A DNA stretch of 64,000 nt from Manis javanica (Eukaryota > Chordata > Mammalia > Pholidota > Manidae), in NCBI RefSeq assembly GCF_040802235.1, contig NC_133158.1, positions 152,470,401 through 152,534,400 on the forward strand, in the 5' to 3' direction. Below, one piece after another: positions 1-12,232 of this stretch. The notes under the pieces are model-generated. The model did no database searches and was not told the origin of the DNA. It was given only the letters and a program-made list of their open reading frames with translations. A program made the translations under genes and the position numbers. The first letter of the stretch is position 1. Each line of letters starts with the position of its first letter.

Positions 1-1153
1 AGTCGGGAGCCTGAGAATTGGAACCCCGATTCATGTGAGCCCTTCACACTCCCCAGGCAGCCCCCTCCAAGAACTTAGTGGGTGCCCAGCACCTCACGGC
101 GGTGAGAAGGCAAGACCTTGGGGTGGCCTAAGGGAATGGGCACAGTGGAGAAAGGCCAGAGGCCAGGCGCACTGCTGCAGCGCTCACATGCCCTGCACTG
201 GTGTCCTGGCGGGACACCGGATGCGCACACAAGGACCACCACCTCCACTGCAGTGGTTCGGGTGAGGGGTTGGCCCCATCAAGAGCTGGCCTTTACCTTC
301 AGAAAACACTTTATTTTCAGACTTGGGTCCTTTTAAAAATTCTGAATTGCATTGAAATTAAAGCCACAGCTGAATAAGCCACCACCTGTTTTATTAGTAT
401 GTAATCATCATAATGCTCAGCCCTTCACAAGTCAGATCTTGGTAGAAACCAAGTCCCAATATTGAAATTAAACACCCTTCAAGTGCTAGGACTCAAATAA
501 CCATGCAGGAGACTCCTCTGGGCCTGAGCAGAGGGTCTGGGTCCTGTTGGAGGTGGGAGATGGGGGGCAGTGTCCTCACAGTTACTGTCTTCCCTCCAGG
601 GACAGAAGCCACCCTGCGCCCTAAGGCTCAGCCTTGTGTCAGCAGAGCCCAAGCCCAAGATCATGCCTTCCAAGATCAGACAGGAGCCATTAAAAACCAA
701 ATTCCTTGTCCCGTGCTGGACTGGAGGTTTTAAGTGTGCAAACACGCCACTGCCTCCCACACCTGCTGGAGAGGCTGCCAGGCATGCAATCTGGTCATTC
801 CTTGCCCCTCCCTCTGCTCAGCCCAGCCAAGTCCTGTGATGGGCCGGCACTGATCCTCCTGCCTCCTGCTAGCCTTGCACTGGCCACCCTCTGAGCACCC
901 ACCCCATGCTGACCTTTGATTCTCAATGCTTCTCTGATGCCCACTTCTGTGTGGGGTGCTTCTGCTGACCCCTCAGCATTCCCACTCCAGGGCTTGCTGT
1001 GAGTTGCCCTCACATTAAAGTGGTCTCGGGTGACTCCTGGAAGCTAGGGCTTCCTCTGCGTGCAGCATTCATTAAGTAATGCTTTGGAGCAGATGTGCAG
1101 CCCAGGCCACCTGGCAGCTGAGGTGTGAGACTCGCCCTGGCCTGTGCAAGGCC
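1..1153. other. 3' flank of LRRC14B remnant, no gene
   Basis: No coding exon is recognisable here. On the minus strand this is the sequence downstream of the LRRC14B stop codon, so it would include the old 3' UTR. AATAAA hexamers on the minus strand at 310-315 and 390-395 could be its polyadenylation signals, though AATAAA is common by chance. In human the next genes in this direction are CCDC127 and SDHA; neither is reached. Confidence 0.5.
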
Positions 1154-1799
1154 CTACTCCATCTGCTCCAGTGCTCTGGAGTTCTCCAGAGCACTTTTGA
1201 AAGTTTGCAGCAAGAACATTCCAAGTTCATTGCTCGTTTCTTGAACGTCTGGGTCAAAGCTTCGGAAGACTGGGGTGCAGGCCCGGATGTCATCCCTGCC
1301 GGCCTGCAGCAGCAGTGCATGCAGGTCCCTGGCAATCTCATCATATTTTTGCTGGTTGAATTTGGACATGGCCAGCTCATCCTGGGGGTAGGCGGCACCC
1401 TCAGTGTAGCAGTCCTTGGGAACCAGGAATTAATTCTATGTACCACAGCTCCAGGAGCTTGCAGAGAGCGGCAAAGAGGCGCCTCAGGGCAACGGCCAAC
1501 AGCGGGTTCCCCAGGAACCGGAGCTCACGGAGCTGGAGGCAGGGGCTCAGTGCCAGCCCAGCATGCCCACATGATTGTTTCAGATGCTGCACTCCTCCAG
1601 GGTGAGGACCCTCAGTGTCGGGGCAGCCCAGCCCAGCAGCCTGGAGAAGGTGGAGGAGAACAGGTCAACAAGGCTGTGCCCACTGAGGTCCAGCACCTCC
1701 AGGTGGGTGGCGTGGGTGTAGGCCGCCCAGAAGGCCATGTCTGCATGGTTCAGGGAGCTGTTGGCCAGGTCCAGCACTCTCAGCGGGGTCCCTAGTTTT
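1154..1799 (-). pseudogene. LRRC14B: LRRC14B exon 2 (C-terminal LRRs, broken)
   Basis: The exon follows a good acceptor (TCTTCTCACAG, AG at 1,800-1,801). It encodes leucine-rich repeats, visible as TPLRVLDLANSSLNHADMAF and HLEVLDLSGHSL, then LRVLTLEECSI. An in-frame TGA follows at 1,580-1,582. A one-base deletion near 1,560-1,568 moves the frame to the one encoding SPCLQLRELRFLGNPL. A second shift near 1,422-1,432 (one extra base beside GAATTAATTCCTGG) moves it to the frame encoding the intact C-terminus from the methionine at 1,369 to a TAG at 1,154-1,156. That 71-codon tail ends at the same place as the remembered human protein. Confidence 0.92.
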
Positions 1800-3151
1800 C
1801 TGTGAGAAGACAGCACAGGTTGAGAGGGACTCTCGTTGCAGACCGATTGAGCCTGTCTCAGAGGCCAGCAGACTGCAACCCCTGGGCCAAATCCACCCAC
1901 TGCCTTAGCTTCCCCTGAGAGCTGAAATGGTTTTTACACCCTTAAATAGCTGAAAAAATCAAAAGAATACTTAGTGACATGTGAAAATTATATGAAATTC
2001 CCATGCCAGTGTCTATAGGTAAAGCATTATAGGAACACAGCCACACTTATCCATTACAGGCTGCTGTGGCCGCCCCGTGGCCCCAGTGGGAGGGCTGAGG
2101 TGTTGAGACTGTGTGGCCCTGTGGGTGAAGAATCACCTTCACCTGAAAACAGGCCTGGCTTTGTCCTCAGCGGCTAGAATGGCAGATCCGTCTTGTCAAT
2201 GAGCCACGTGCTCTGAGTGTGGGGACATGTTCGGCTCCCTGCCGAGCGTGCCGTGTCTGCTGGAGGGGGAGATGTGTGGCTTGGCCGGGACTGAAACACT
2301 GGCTTCCCTCTGAGTGGAGAGAGGAAGCCCACAGTTTTAGGGCAAGAAGGGCCTCGGAGCCGTCTAGCCTAGCGTCAGCCTTGCCTGGGTCCCCGCTGAG
2401 TCCTGATGCTGGTGGGGTGGGCAGCCGGCACCAGTAAATGCACAGCTTGGGGGGTGAGGCTCTGCTCTGGCTGGTGAGGAGTGGCACCCCTATCTGGGTA
2501 CTTGCTTGGTCCCCTGCCCTCCAGCACACTGGGCCAGGGTCTGGTGTCACTTGGCTGAGTGCTCAGTGAAGAGAATGTCCAGGGTCCTGAGGTCTGTCCC
2601 ACGTCCTCCTGTTGAGACAGCCTCCTGCCCACATCTTGCCCCTGTATCCTGCATGGAGCCCCTGGCATCTACCCCACAGCGAGCTCTCTGCAGCCTTGCC
2701 CAGCCCTGCATGGGGGAAAATGTTCCTACTTGCATCTTTCCTACCCCCTCCCCCACCCACAAGGAAACCCCACTGACTCTCATCCACATCAGGCCCGGGG
2801 CTGAGCACCTCTCCCCACCTGCCCCACTCATACCTGCACCTTGAATCTGGATTCATAAAAGGGTCGAGGGAACAGGCCTGACAGCCAGGCCTAGGAGGCC
2901 TGTGTCTGGGAGCTTGGGATTTGGGCGGCATCTCTGGCCCACTTGTCTGTATGAACAGTATGGTTCATGCTAAACACCTGCCCCTTTTTGGCCTCTTGGT
3001 GTGTGCCAGGGAGAGATTCCCACCTAACCTCGCCTCATGGCCAGGTCCCATTTTATGGCCCCTCAGTGCATCCTCAACCTTCCCAGGAGGCCCTGTGTGA
3101 GCCTGACCCCACTGAGATGCTGGGGGCTGTCTGTGCTATCGGTCCAGACTC

Positions 3152-3153
3152 AT
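3152..3153 (-). other. LRRC14B: Lost splice donor of LRRC14B intron (AT for GT)
   Basis: Read on the minus strand, the exon 1/intron junction is CTTGG followed by ATGAGT. A canonical mammalian donor here would be GTGAGT, so a single substitution has removed the invariant G. The phase (two bases, completed by the first base of exon 2) places the boundary here independently. AT donors are used only with U12-type signals, which are not present. Confidence 0.85.
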
Positions 3154-4043
3154 CCAAGCAGTTTCTGGGTCTTCCCAGTCAGTGTGGAGAAGGCCACACT
3201 CAGCTCAGTGAGCTGGCTCATTTGGCTGAGCTCCCAGGAGATGGAGGTGAAGAAGGGGTCCTCACCATCAGGGGCTGGGGGGCTGCCAGGGGGAGGGTCG
3301 ATGGCCTTGGCAGGCAAGGTGAGTGAGGCCAACCAGGGGAAGCCCACCTGGGTCAGCAGCTACTGCACGTGACCTGCATGCAGCCGCACATTGTGTACCA
3401 CTTCCAGCCTGTGCAGCTCCTGGGGCCCCGCCAGATGCAGCACGTGTAGCAGCTGGCCAGGGTCCAGGCTGTCTGCCCTGAAGGAGAGGCAGTGCAGCTG
3501 CAGGGGAGTGGGGCCTATCGGCCTCAGGCCCTGCACCACCATCTTGAAGTTGCCATCGGTGACAAAGTGATCAGAGAGGACCTGGATGGGCCTCTGGGCT
3601 GTGCAGGGCTCGGTCTGCAGCTGGCAGCAGGTCCTGCACAGCAGCTCCGTGCAGCCCCACCTGCCCAGCGCCCTCCCACAGGGGCACTGCTGCACCTGCA
3701 CGTCTTGGACTCCTGTGAGGTCAGCCATTCGCAGCCGCCTCCAGCCTTTGGCCTGGAGTATGTCGTCTGAGAGGCCCTGCACAGAGGCCTCCAGGCAGGC
3801 CTAGCAGGCCCAGTCCGGCAGGCCCACTGGATGCTCTGCGCTGGGCCCCAGCAGGGCGCTCAGCCTGAACTCCTCCAGCAGCCAGTGCCCCAGCAGAACG
3901 TGGATCAACTCTGCCTGCTCCAGAAAGTAGCTGGCTTTGAACAGGAACAGCTAGACGTTGTGGGCCACAGCATCCAGCCTCTGCCGGGCCACCTGGGGCT
4001 GGGACACCAGGGCCTCAGCAGAACAGGAGTGCAGCAACCTCAT
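3154..4043 (-). pseudogene. LRRC14B: LRRC14B exon 1 (N-terminal, broken)
   Basis: The ATG at 4,041-4,043 is followed by RLLHSCSAEALVSQPQVARQ, aligning with the remembered human N-terminus, which fixes the start. The exon is 890 bp (296 codons plus 2 nt), and its phase matches exon 2. TAG codons occur in frame at 3,951-3,953 (codon 31, Tyr in human), 3,801-3,803 (codon 81, Arg in human) and 3,360-3,362 (codon 228, Gln in human). Between them the frame is open and well conserved, for example CPCGRALGRWG near residue 112 and LEVVHNVRLHAGHVQ just before the third stop. After the third stop the frame continues through VGFPWLASLTLPAKA to the exon end. The conservation between lesions suggests inactivation is not very ancient. 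Confidence 0.93.
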
Positions 4044-5281
4044 CCTGTTTGTCTTTGGCCACCCTCCTCCTCCTTCTCCAAGGGGCATGCACCCTTCTCG
4101 CTATTTTTAGGTGCATCTGCTCGACCTGCTTGCTTTTGAGCAGAAGGTACCAGCCAGCGCTGCAGTCATCTGACGGCTATTTTGGTCCCGGGTGCCTGTT
4201 TGGCTCTGGCCGCGGGGCTGTTGGGAGGTGGCCACCCTGTTCCTTGTGCTTAGCTGGTGAAAGCAGAGCTGCCTGAGGGCTGGGCTGGGGGGTCTGCTGC
4301 CCCCCGGGTGGAACATGTCTGGGACTCTCCATGGAGAATGAAGTCAGGCCCTGGGCCACAAACTTCATCAGGGGCCCCGGGGCTGGACTCCCACCCTTAA
4401 CTTGTCTGGGCCCTGCGGATGTGGTACCAGGGATGGGGATGGCCCTACTGACAACTGTTTCTTCCATTTGCTTCCTCCCTCCTCTTCCTCTATCTTCCTT
4501 GAGGACCTGGGTAGGCTCTGGCTTCCCCACCTTCCATGGGAGGAACCATGGCCGGAGTGAGCTGGGAGGACACGCGACGCGTCCTGGTGGGCTGGGAGGG
4601 GCCGAGCTCAGAGATGCCGCCAGCCCAAGGGTCTGCCTGTCTTTGAGTCCATCTCCTTATCTGCTCTCAGGACCTGGCGGCAGGTGAGATGTGACAGTCC
4701 ACCATGTGGTGTCTGCGGGGTGGCAGAACCCAGCACCTGATGTATGCTGCTTGGTGCCAGGATCATTTTGAGCTGAGGGTTCATGAGAAGCCGCAAGCAT
4801 AAGGGCACTGACCCTCTCTTCATCCCAAACACGAACAGAAACTACAGTGAGAGTCCTGCCCCCATACCACTGTATTGGGAAGTAAGAAGCGTTGTCATCA
4901 GAGGTGGGCCTGGAGCTCTATGCTGACAGACTCCTCGGTGGGACTTCGTTTCCACAACTGCCTCTTCGCTCCACCTAGTACAGAAACCCCTGGGCTGCCC
5001 ACTTCTTCAGGTCCTCATTCACTTATGGGGGTTCCCATTGCATGCACAACTTACATGAAATAAATTGTATGCTTTTCTCTTGTTATTCTGTTTTTTGTTA
5101 CAGAGCCCCAGCTTAGACCTAAGAGGAGTAAAAAAATTCTTCCAGTGGCGCCCAGTACTCATCGTTGTCAAATGATTATCTCATGACCAGACACCATTGC
5201 CAACATCACTGCTGAGGGCATGGCTGGGCAGTTAGCTCACAGGCCAGCAGGGCCACGCTGGTCTTGGGGGTCATGGCTGGG
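4044..5281. other. Intergenic, LRRC14B upstream region, nothing recognised
   Basis: This is moderately GC-rich unique sequence upstream of the LRRC14B start on the minus strand. No exon with matching splice sites and no recognisable interspersed repeat was found. If LRRC14B was once transcribed, its promoter and 5' UTR should lie in the first few hundred bases, but no clear CpG island or TATA element is seen. Confidence 0.4.
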
Positions 5282-5444
5282 ACAGAGGGAGACAGAGACA
5301 GAGACAGACAGAGGGAGCCAGAGACAGACAGAGACAGAGGGAGACAGAGAGACAGAGAGAGGCAGAAAGACAGAGACAAAGATGGAGACAGAGAGACAGA
5401 GGGAGACAGAGACAAAGCTGGAGACAGAGACAGAGAGGCTGTGT
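5282..5444. repeat. GACAGA-rich simple repeat
   Basis: About 160 bp of purine-rich tandem repeat built from GACAGA and GAGACA units (GAGACAGAGACAGAGACAGA and variants). The open frames through it (Asp-Arg-rich on plus, Ser-Leu-rich on minus) are low-complexity artefacts. Confidence 0.95.
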
Positions 5445-8400
5445 GAGAAGAGGAGGGAGTGGGCCAATGGATGTGCCGGGTGGGCTGCCACCCGCTGGTG
5501 CCCAGGGCCTGCCCTCCCTGTGGTCCCTGGGAGGGAAGGGCTGAAACCCATGTCGTCAAGCAGGTGAGGTGTGTGCATGAGGCTGTGGGACATTGCCCCT
5601 GACATAACTTAAGGGTGAGTGGCATGGATGTGGGTGTAGACTGGGCAGACCCCAGAGTTAGGCCCAGGGCCACATCCCCTCAGGGTGGCAGGAGATGGCT
5701 CCCTGGGTGGGGTGCATAGGTGACATACTGGATCCCACAGACCAAGTAAGAGAAGCACAACCAGGTCATGGGAAAGTAAGTCCCATTTATTTATGTTCCT
5801 AAACTTTGGAACATGCCATCCTTGAAACAAAGTAACAAAGAAACTGTTACCAGCAGACCACACACGAATTCTTCCTCCGCAGGTGCAGAGCTCTCCTTGG
5901 CACAATGTCACCTCCTTCCACGAGGGCACCATCCCATTGGCCACGTCCCTGTCACAGCCGGGGTCCCACCTCACAACCTGTGGCCTCAGCCCCTCACTAG
6001 CAGTGCACCCAGTTAAAGAGGAAATGGAATCGAACTTTCAGCTGGACAGACCTTGGAGGGGCTGCTTGGGACCCTCACCCACCAGGCCATGTTGCCAGGA
6101 AGGTTGCTGAGATGGCCCCACCTGCCTGGGTCCCTGCACACTGGGGCAGTCCATGGCGGGGCTAGGGTGTGTGGGAGGCCAGGGCAGCATGGTCTTGGGG
6201 GGCTGGTAGGGCCAGGAGGAGCTGGGCAGGCAGGTGGGAGGAAGGCTGGGCAATGCCCAGGTAGGCGGGACCCGAGGCATGCGACCTCCAGGCTGGTGAG
6301 CAAGCATGGGGGGGTGTCCTGCTTCCTTGGGCACAAGTCTGCTGGTGGTTCCTCCCTCTATGACTGGGACTCTCCCTACAGAGAAGCATCCACCACAGAG
6401 TCAAAAGAACAAACTGCTCCACCTGCTGGGCCCTGCCAGCCCTGCCCCACCTGGGACAGCAGAGGCCTTGTGTGGCCAGGGTGCTCACAAGGTGCTCTCA
6501 GAATCCCAACAGGTGCCTTTAAAAAGGCAGCAGCTGGGGCCAGGTCAGTGGAAACGTTGTCCTCTGCATGGCTGACTTCCCTGGACAGACACCCATGTGC
6601 AGCAGCCCCGGTGGACCCCCCAGCCAGCACGCTGGGTCTGTGGGTAAAAAGGTTTGGCCTTGAAACATGTCAGTTCTGCTTGCTGTTGCAGTCCTGGAAC
6701 ACGGGTGTGTGAAAGTGCATTTGCGCGTGTCTCAGGAGCAGCCACTCGTGTGAGCTGCAGGAACTTAGATGATTTGAAATGTGGTTTGTGTAAAACAATC
6801 TCATTATTTTACAGGCACCTGGAGTCCACACTGACATGCAGACTTGGAACTTGATCTCCGACCCATGTACGCACGTGGAGGTGGTCTGTGTAAGCTTGGC
6901 CTTGGGGGGCAGTGGGGTGGCTGGAGCCCACAGGACAGGATGTGCAGGATGGAGCTGGTGGGCATGGCAGCGGTAGGGCTGCTGCTGTGTTGCTTGATGT
7001 CCTTTGTGCCTCCCCAGCTCCATGCCCAGAACATCCAGGCCCTGAGAACCTGCTGGACTTGCCCGGTCAGTGGGCCATGGCTCTGCCATGCAAATGCTGT
7101 GATGTGGATTTGCAGTGTGTGTGGAAACCGTAGTGCCATGCTGTGGCTCTGCTGACCTGAGAGCCCCTGTGGGCTGGGTGCCATGCCCCGGGGCACACGC
7201 AGGTGTCAGGGAAACCCCGTCTGGGAAGGAGAGGGCACTTCGTCCCCTAGGAGCTGCTCTTGGCTGAGCGGTGCCCCAAGAACATGTGCTCTGCCCTCTT
7301 GGATATGCTGGTTAGCAGGGGGTTCAGGCAGCAATAACCCAGGGAGGTCAGTAGGGGTTGGGGAGCAGGGGAGCAGCCTCCTGGCCAGGTACCTCCCCTC
7401 TGTGCTGTAACATCTGTCCTGGTGGGGCAGCTGTGCCGTGGAAGCATCTGAGGGAGCCTGGGCAGTGACAGCAAGTGGGAGGCCCCATTACTTGGGGGTT
7501 ACCTGGAAAGCCTGTCACTCACAGGGTGTGCTTTGCCAGCCCATCAAACCATGGTCCAGGAGCCTAAGTCATGGGTGGTTTTGATCTGCTGGAAGGGGAG
7601 GGAGTCACCGATCAGAACTGGGGTCACTGGCCATCAGGAGCGACCTAGGGGATGAGCCCTAAGGGCCCGGTCCTCAGACTCTAGGCTCAGCACACCCTCA
7701 AGATGGGGCGTTCCCTTCTGTTGCTGCCCAGGCAGGCATGTGGGGGTGTTTCCCAGAGGCGGGGACTGCTCTTGCACAGTGAAGATGTCCATGACCAGGG
7801 GTGGGTGGGGGCTGGATGAGGCTCTGAGAAGGTCTCTTTGAAGGAGATGGCTTGTGGTTTCCTGTCTGATTGGCCCCTTTCCCAGGTCGCCTCAGGCTCT
7901 CTCAGGGGACCGTGTTTCCACGTGTACATCTAGGGTGGTGTCTGGAGCCTCCTGTTCTCCCTGCAACAGGTGGGGGCAGACCCCTGGCCATCCCAACTCC
8001 CCAAGGTGAAAGCACATTTTGTATCAGCCCTAGGGAGGGTGGGATTTGCACACTTGCCAGAGGGGCCCTACTCTAGGCAGAACCCTGATCCTCAGCAGCA
8101 GTGGCATCCAGCTTGCATCTCAGAGGGCTGGGTTCAGAAACTGCCCACTGACCGCCAGCCCTCCACCCAGGATGTGGGGCGCTGATGAGGAAGCCAGAGC
8201 CCACACCACCCGCCTGGGATCAGCACGTGGCTGATGGCATGGGTTCAGGCCTCTGCGTGCTGGGTAGAATCAGTGCCCAGAGAAGACCCCAGGTCTCTGC
8301 TGTTCAGTGGCACCCAGCATGGTGCTAGACCTTTGGTTCCACAGCCAGGCTTGCTGGGCACCTGGCATGGAGGTGTGGGTGAGGAGCCAGTCCCCAGGGT

Positions 8401-10019
8401 TCTGTGTGGCCCAGGGAGATCCAGCATCGTCTGGCATGCACGGGGCCCCATCCCAGCCCCACCTGGGCCTCTTGCATAGGGGTCTCAGAAGGTACTCACG
8501 ATTCTGGTGACCTGGCCTCTGCTGAGTGGCAGATGTGAGCCCCTCTGTGGAAGACTGGGGGTAGGCACCCTGGGGTCCTTGTCAGAGAACAGACCCTGGG
8601 AGGATGGGGCTGCTGTCCCCCAAGATGCTCTGTGTGGACCTGGTCCCTGAGAAGAAAAACCACTTCAGGATTGGACCATCGGCTTGCCACCCTCCAGTGC
8701 CTAGCTGCCCCTCCCACCCATCGTGCCCACCAGTCAGGGGCCCCTGAAGCTCTTAAATTGGGAATGAGGTATTTCCTGCTCGGCATACAGATTTATGATG
8801 TGACAACCTGTAAGGCTGGCTCTAAGCAGAAAGGACAGACAGTTGGGAGTCTGGCACCTCTGTGCTTATGAACAGGTCCCTAGCCTGTCCATCTGCAGCA
8901 GAGCAGGTCTGTGGAATTTAAGGCCCGGGGAGAGGTGCTCAGGAGACCTCTCCACCATCAGGAAGCCTCCGGCTCAGAGACCAGGATGTGCAGGTCAAAA
9001 GGGAGACAGAAAATTAGGCCAAGTGAGGACTTCAGGGTGTAAACAGAAGCTGCACCAGGCAGGGCAGGAGCAGCCTCTGCACAGTCTCCACTTCAGGGGC
9101 TGTCCTGCGTCACCCTGGGCCAAGCGTAGCCTCAGGGTCCAGGCATGGGGTCAAGCCTAACTGGTGCAGTCACACCCCCCATGTGCCCAGCTGGTGCCTG
9201 CCTGCTTGCTGCTCTGTGGGGATAAGGTGCTGTTTGTACCCTAGTGCAGGATGGCTTAGCTGACCTCGTGAAGGCATACCTTCCCCAAGTCTGTAGTTCT
9301 GGCTCTGTGATGGGGGAAGGCAGAGCCCACCTGCCAGCCCAGGTGTGAGCCACCTCCATCACCTCCTGGAGACTGTCACCGCTCTGGGCTGGCAATGCTG
9401 GCACATGCCCAGCCTTGCTCCATGCAGGCCTTCCCAGGGCATCAGCCCAGACCTGGGGTGTGGGTGGGGAGGGCAGCCCAAGGTTGCACACAGCACCTAG
9501 GCACCCCAAGTAGGTCTCACCTGATGCTTCGGCCCATACACAGACACCTTTGTGGTCAGGTGATGCCTCAGAGATGTTTTCATGGTAGCAATGGCACATT
9601 CTGGGCTTGAGTGGGCACCTGGCCTGGCACTATCACCTAGGGATGGGCCTGTTTACGGAATGGGTGTCCTGGGGGGTCACCAGAAACTGCGGTTGTCCAC
9701 AGCACACCTGCCTACTGTCCACTTGCAGGGGGTGAGAAAACAAGCCCCCATGGTTCTGTGCGCATGTCTGCTCCATCTCCATGGGGATGTGCGCTTGCTT
9801 GTGCTTATACGAGATGCTGCTCAATTAGGAAACGACTGACAAAGCACACTGCTCCCCAAGTGCAGGGTGACAGCTCTGGCCTTGTGCGCACTGTGAGGCC
9901 CATGCAGCCTGTACGAGCGCCCTTATCCTCATTTGCATTGACGTGACTGTGTGCAGCCACAACAGGCCCCTTCCTGGTTAGCCCTCTGCTCCTCACTACT
10001 TCTCTTTCCTGTGAGCTTT
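5445..10019. other. Intergenic between LRRC14B and PLEKHG4B, no gene seen
   Basis: About 4.6 kb of GC-rich unique sequence. Open frames are short, lie on both strands and show no recognised domain or exon structure. No L1 or SINE could be recognised. In human the two genes are separated by only a kilobase or two, so this interval has grown or diverged in this lineage. Confidence 0.4.
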
Positions 10020-11460
10020 CAGACTGAGCTTCTCTGATGAACCCACCTCAGCTGTTCTGGTGTCGCATTTGCCGAATTTTGGTTTTGTTATTTCCGTGGT
10101 GCTTGTGGGGCAATTTCACCCATCCAGAAACCTTCTTCCACCCCTCCTGCCACATGCTGCCATGTCCCTGAAGAGGCCCTTGAATGTTTCAGCCTGCTCG
10201 AGTGCAGTCATTGTAGCTTCCGCATGCTTAAAATGACTTTATTTCACCATTTTTGAAAGACACTTTTGTCAGGTACGAATTCTAGTTTGAAAGCTTCTCC
10301 TTTAAGCGTGTCACAGATGAGATGCCGTCCCGCTCCCAGTGGGGGACCTGCAGCAACCCCCAACCACTCACCTGTACAGAGCCTGCCATCTTCCTCTGGT
10401 TGCCTTCAGGAGCTCTTGCCTGCCTCTGGCACCGTGCAGTCTGGTTATGTCTGTTTTTGGGCTTCACGCATCTTCTAGGGCTGTGCGTTTGTAGTTTTGT
10501 CAAATTAGGGAAATACTCAGCCATTGTTCCTTTACAATTGTGTTGACCCCAACTTTGGGAACTCTAATTACACATTTATCAGGCTGCTTGGTGTTGTCCT
10601 GTAGCCCACTGATGTTCTTTTGAGCCCGTGTTCCATTTGGGACAGGTGCTACTGACATGCCTTCAGTTCAGATAATTTCCTCTGCTGACTTAACTCCTAT
10701 GCATTTCATCTTAGATGCTGTGGTCTTCTACCCCTCTAAGTTCAGCCTGGGTATCGTTTTGTATCCACCCTGTGCCATTTAACTTTGTGGATGTCAGGGA
10801 CACAGAACAACCCACAGCTGACAGCAGCATATCACTTCTGGGCTGGTTTTATTTGGCCAGTCATTCTCCTCGTTATGGTTTATGCTTCCTGCTTTGTTGC
10901 AGGCCTGTCTTTGGATGTCTGGCAATGGGAATTCTTTGTGTTGGGTGTGGGATATTGTCACCATATAAATTTCCTGGTGCTTTCTTCTGGGACATAGTTA
11001 GGTTGCCAGAGAACAGCTGGATCCTCAGGGCGTGGTTGGTGGGTGGGTCCGGGCAGTACTGGGTCACCCTGAAGCCGCCCTGTGTCCTCCGTTTTTCCAG
11101 GGTTCCATCAGGCATCACGTGAGCACAGGGGAGTGTTCCAGTTCCGCTAAAGGCTCCATCCTCGTGTGGCCTCCCGCTCTGCACAGGCCTCTGCTCAGTC
11201 CTGCAAGCCCAGCCACCTTTGCTCATCTCAGCTCGGGCAGCCTGCCGGGCCCCTCCCGGTCCCCCATCCCTGCACGGGCCCTGGGGACTCTCACAGAGGA
11301 AATCAGCACAGCTGCAGGGCTCTCCTGCCTTCCTGTCCTTTGATGCAGGACGTCCAGGCCTTAAAACCTCTTGTTTCGTATCTTTTGTCTGCTTATGTCT
11401 TGTTTTGTCTGGTCTTTGTTTTAAATCTGTTCCCTGTTACACATCTTGGATGAAACTGTA
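10020..11460 (-). mobile_element. Ancient L1 fragment (ORF1-side), heavily diverged
   Basis: Plus-strand text such as TTTTTGAAAGACACTTTTGTC, AGGTACGAATTCTAG and CAAATTAGGGAAATACTCAG follows the antisense of the ORF1 and adjoining region of old mammalian L1M elements. The element therefore lies on the minus strand. It is strongly diverged and no L1 frame remains open. The boundaries are approximate, and only the part from 10,200 to 10,640 is reasonably clear. Confidence 0.5.
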
Positions 11461-11639
11461 AGTTTTTTGTTTTTATAAAAAAGAAATTCTAAATTGTTTG
11501 AAAACTTTTGGAAGTACATAACACAAAAAATAAATAAATGAATGTGTGGGCACCCCCACCCAAACCAGCTGCGGGAAGCTGAGTGTGCATGGCTCCCATG
11601 TGCAAATGTACTCCCATGTGGAAGGCTGACTCCCTGCCC

Positions 11640-11882
11640 CCTGCTCCTGCTCGTCCTCCTCGATGCAGGTGGGAATGTCACATGGCCAGTGACGGTGAGC
11701 GGAGCTCAGTGGTCTCGCGTGGGCTGGGCAGCCAGGTCCATGCAGGCACCATGGCCCCCGGGTGGAGGGCTGGCTGCTGGAGGAGGATGTGCTGCTCTCT
11801 GAGATGGTGGAATGTGGCCTCTTGAAGGGGGCGGCCTGGCCACTGGGAGCAGGCACAGCTGTGGACATTTGGGTCTGTGACT
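11640..11882 (-). pseudogene. PLEKHG4B: PLEKHG4B C-terminal Ser-rich exon
   Basis: The acceptor AG is at 11,883-11,884 (TGTCCTCTCCAG). The exon begins with AG, completing the split codon left by the upstream exon. It encodes SQTQMSTAV, then a stretch around AAPFKRPHSTISESSTSSSS followed by a short CIEEDEQEQ acidic motif, all matching the remembered human C-terminal tail. The frame stays open to 11,473, well past the point where I can follow the similarity, so the 3' boundary given is approximate. The exon itself carries no visible lesion but lies downstream of several. Confidence 0.8.
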
Positions 11883-12111
11883 CTGGAGAGGACAGAAAAC
11901 ACGTGAGTCTGGCCTCTGCTCCAGAAGCGCAGCCAGACTCAAGAACGAGAGGCCCATCCAGAGCACCGGCCCAGTTCCTCTCCGTGGGGTCACCCAGGCA
12001 TGGTGTGGGCCTTACCATCCACCCTCCTGCTGGCCCACAGGGCCCACCGCACACATGGGGCCTGGGTCTGAGTGGGCAGGCAGGGTGAGAGTGATGGCCA
12101 AGGCGCCTCAC

Positions 12112-12232
12112 CTGTCTCCTTCGTGATGTAGTCGGCAGCCTGGTCACTTCTGGCCGCATCGCTGGGCTTGATGTCCACAAACAGCTTGTTGCCCGTCCGT
12201 CCCCATACACACCACCTCCTGCATACTGAGTT
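12112..12232 (-). pseudogene. PLEKHG4B: PLEKHG4B post-PH exon with 4-bp duplication
   Basis: The acceptor TCTTAG ends at 12,233 and the donor GTGAGG starts at 12,111. The exon completes the split Glu codon from the PH exon and reads LSMQEVVCMGT. The tetramer ACGG then occurs twice in tandem (near 12,192-12,199) where the phase allows one. The shift leads to a TGA within this exon; the other frame encodes VDIKPSDAARSDQAADYITK, the expected continuation (human has MDVKPRD at this point). The length is 121 bp where 117 bp would keep the phase. Confidence 0.85.

Larger units (their letters stand above)
1154..4043 (-). pseudogene. LRRC14B: LRRC14B, two-exon gene, inactivated
   Basis: LRRC14B encodes a leucine-rich-repeat protein of the PRAME/LRRC14 family, about 514 residues in human from two exons; its biochemical role is poorly known. 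Both exons are present in order on the minus strand (exon 1 3,154-4,043; exon 2 1,154-1,799), and the translation follows the remembered human protein almost end to end, from VARQRLDAVAHNV near the start to the C-terminal MSKFNQQKYDEIARDL. It cannot make the protein: exon 1 has TAG codons at codons 31, 81 and 228, exon 2 has one in-frame TGA and two frameshifts, and the intron donor reads AT instead of GT. The intron is retained, so it is not a processed copy. Order and orientation relative to PLEKHG4B match human 5p15.33. It is either a unitary pseudogene or a decayed segmental duplicate of an intact copy elsewhere. Confidence 0.93.

Noticed and set aside
1079-1795. 238-codon plus-strand open frame
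   Set aside because: Antisense shadow of LRRC14B exon 2. The minus strand matches a known protein with correct splice sites.
5220-5673. Asp-Arg-rich (plus) and Ser-Leu-rich (minus) open frames
   Set aside because: Translations of the GACAGA simple repeat.
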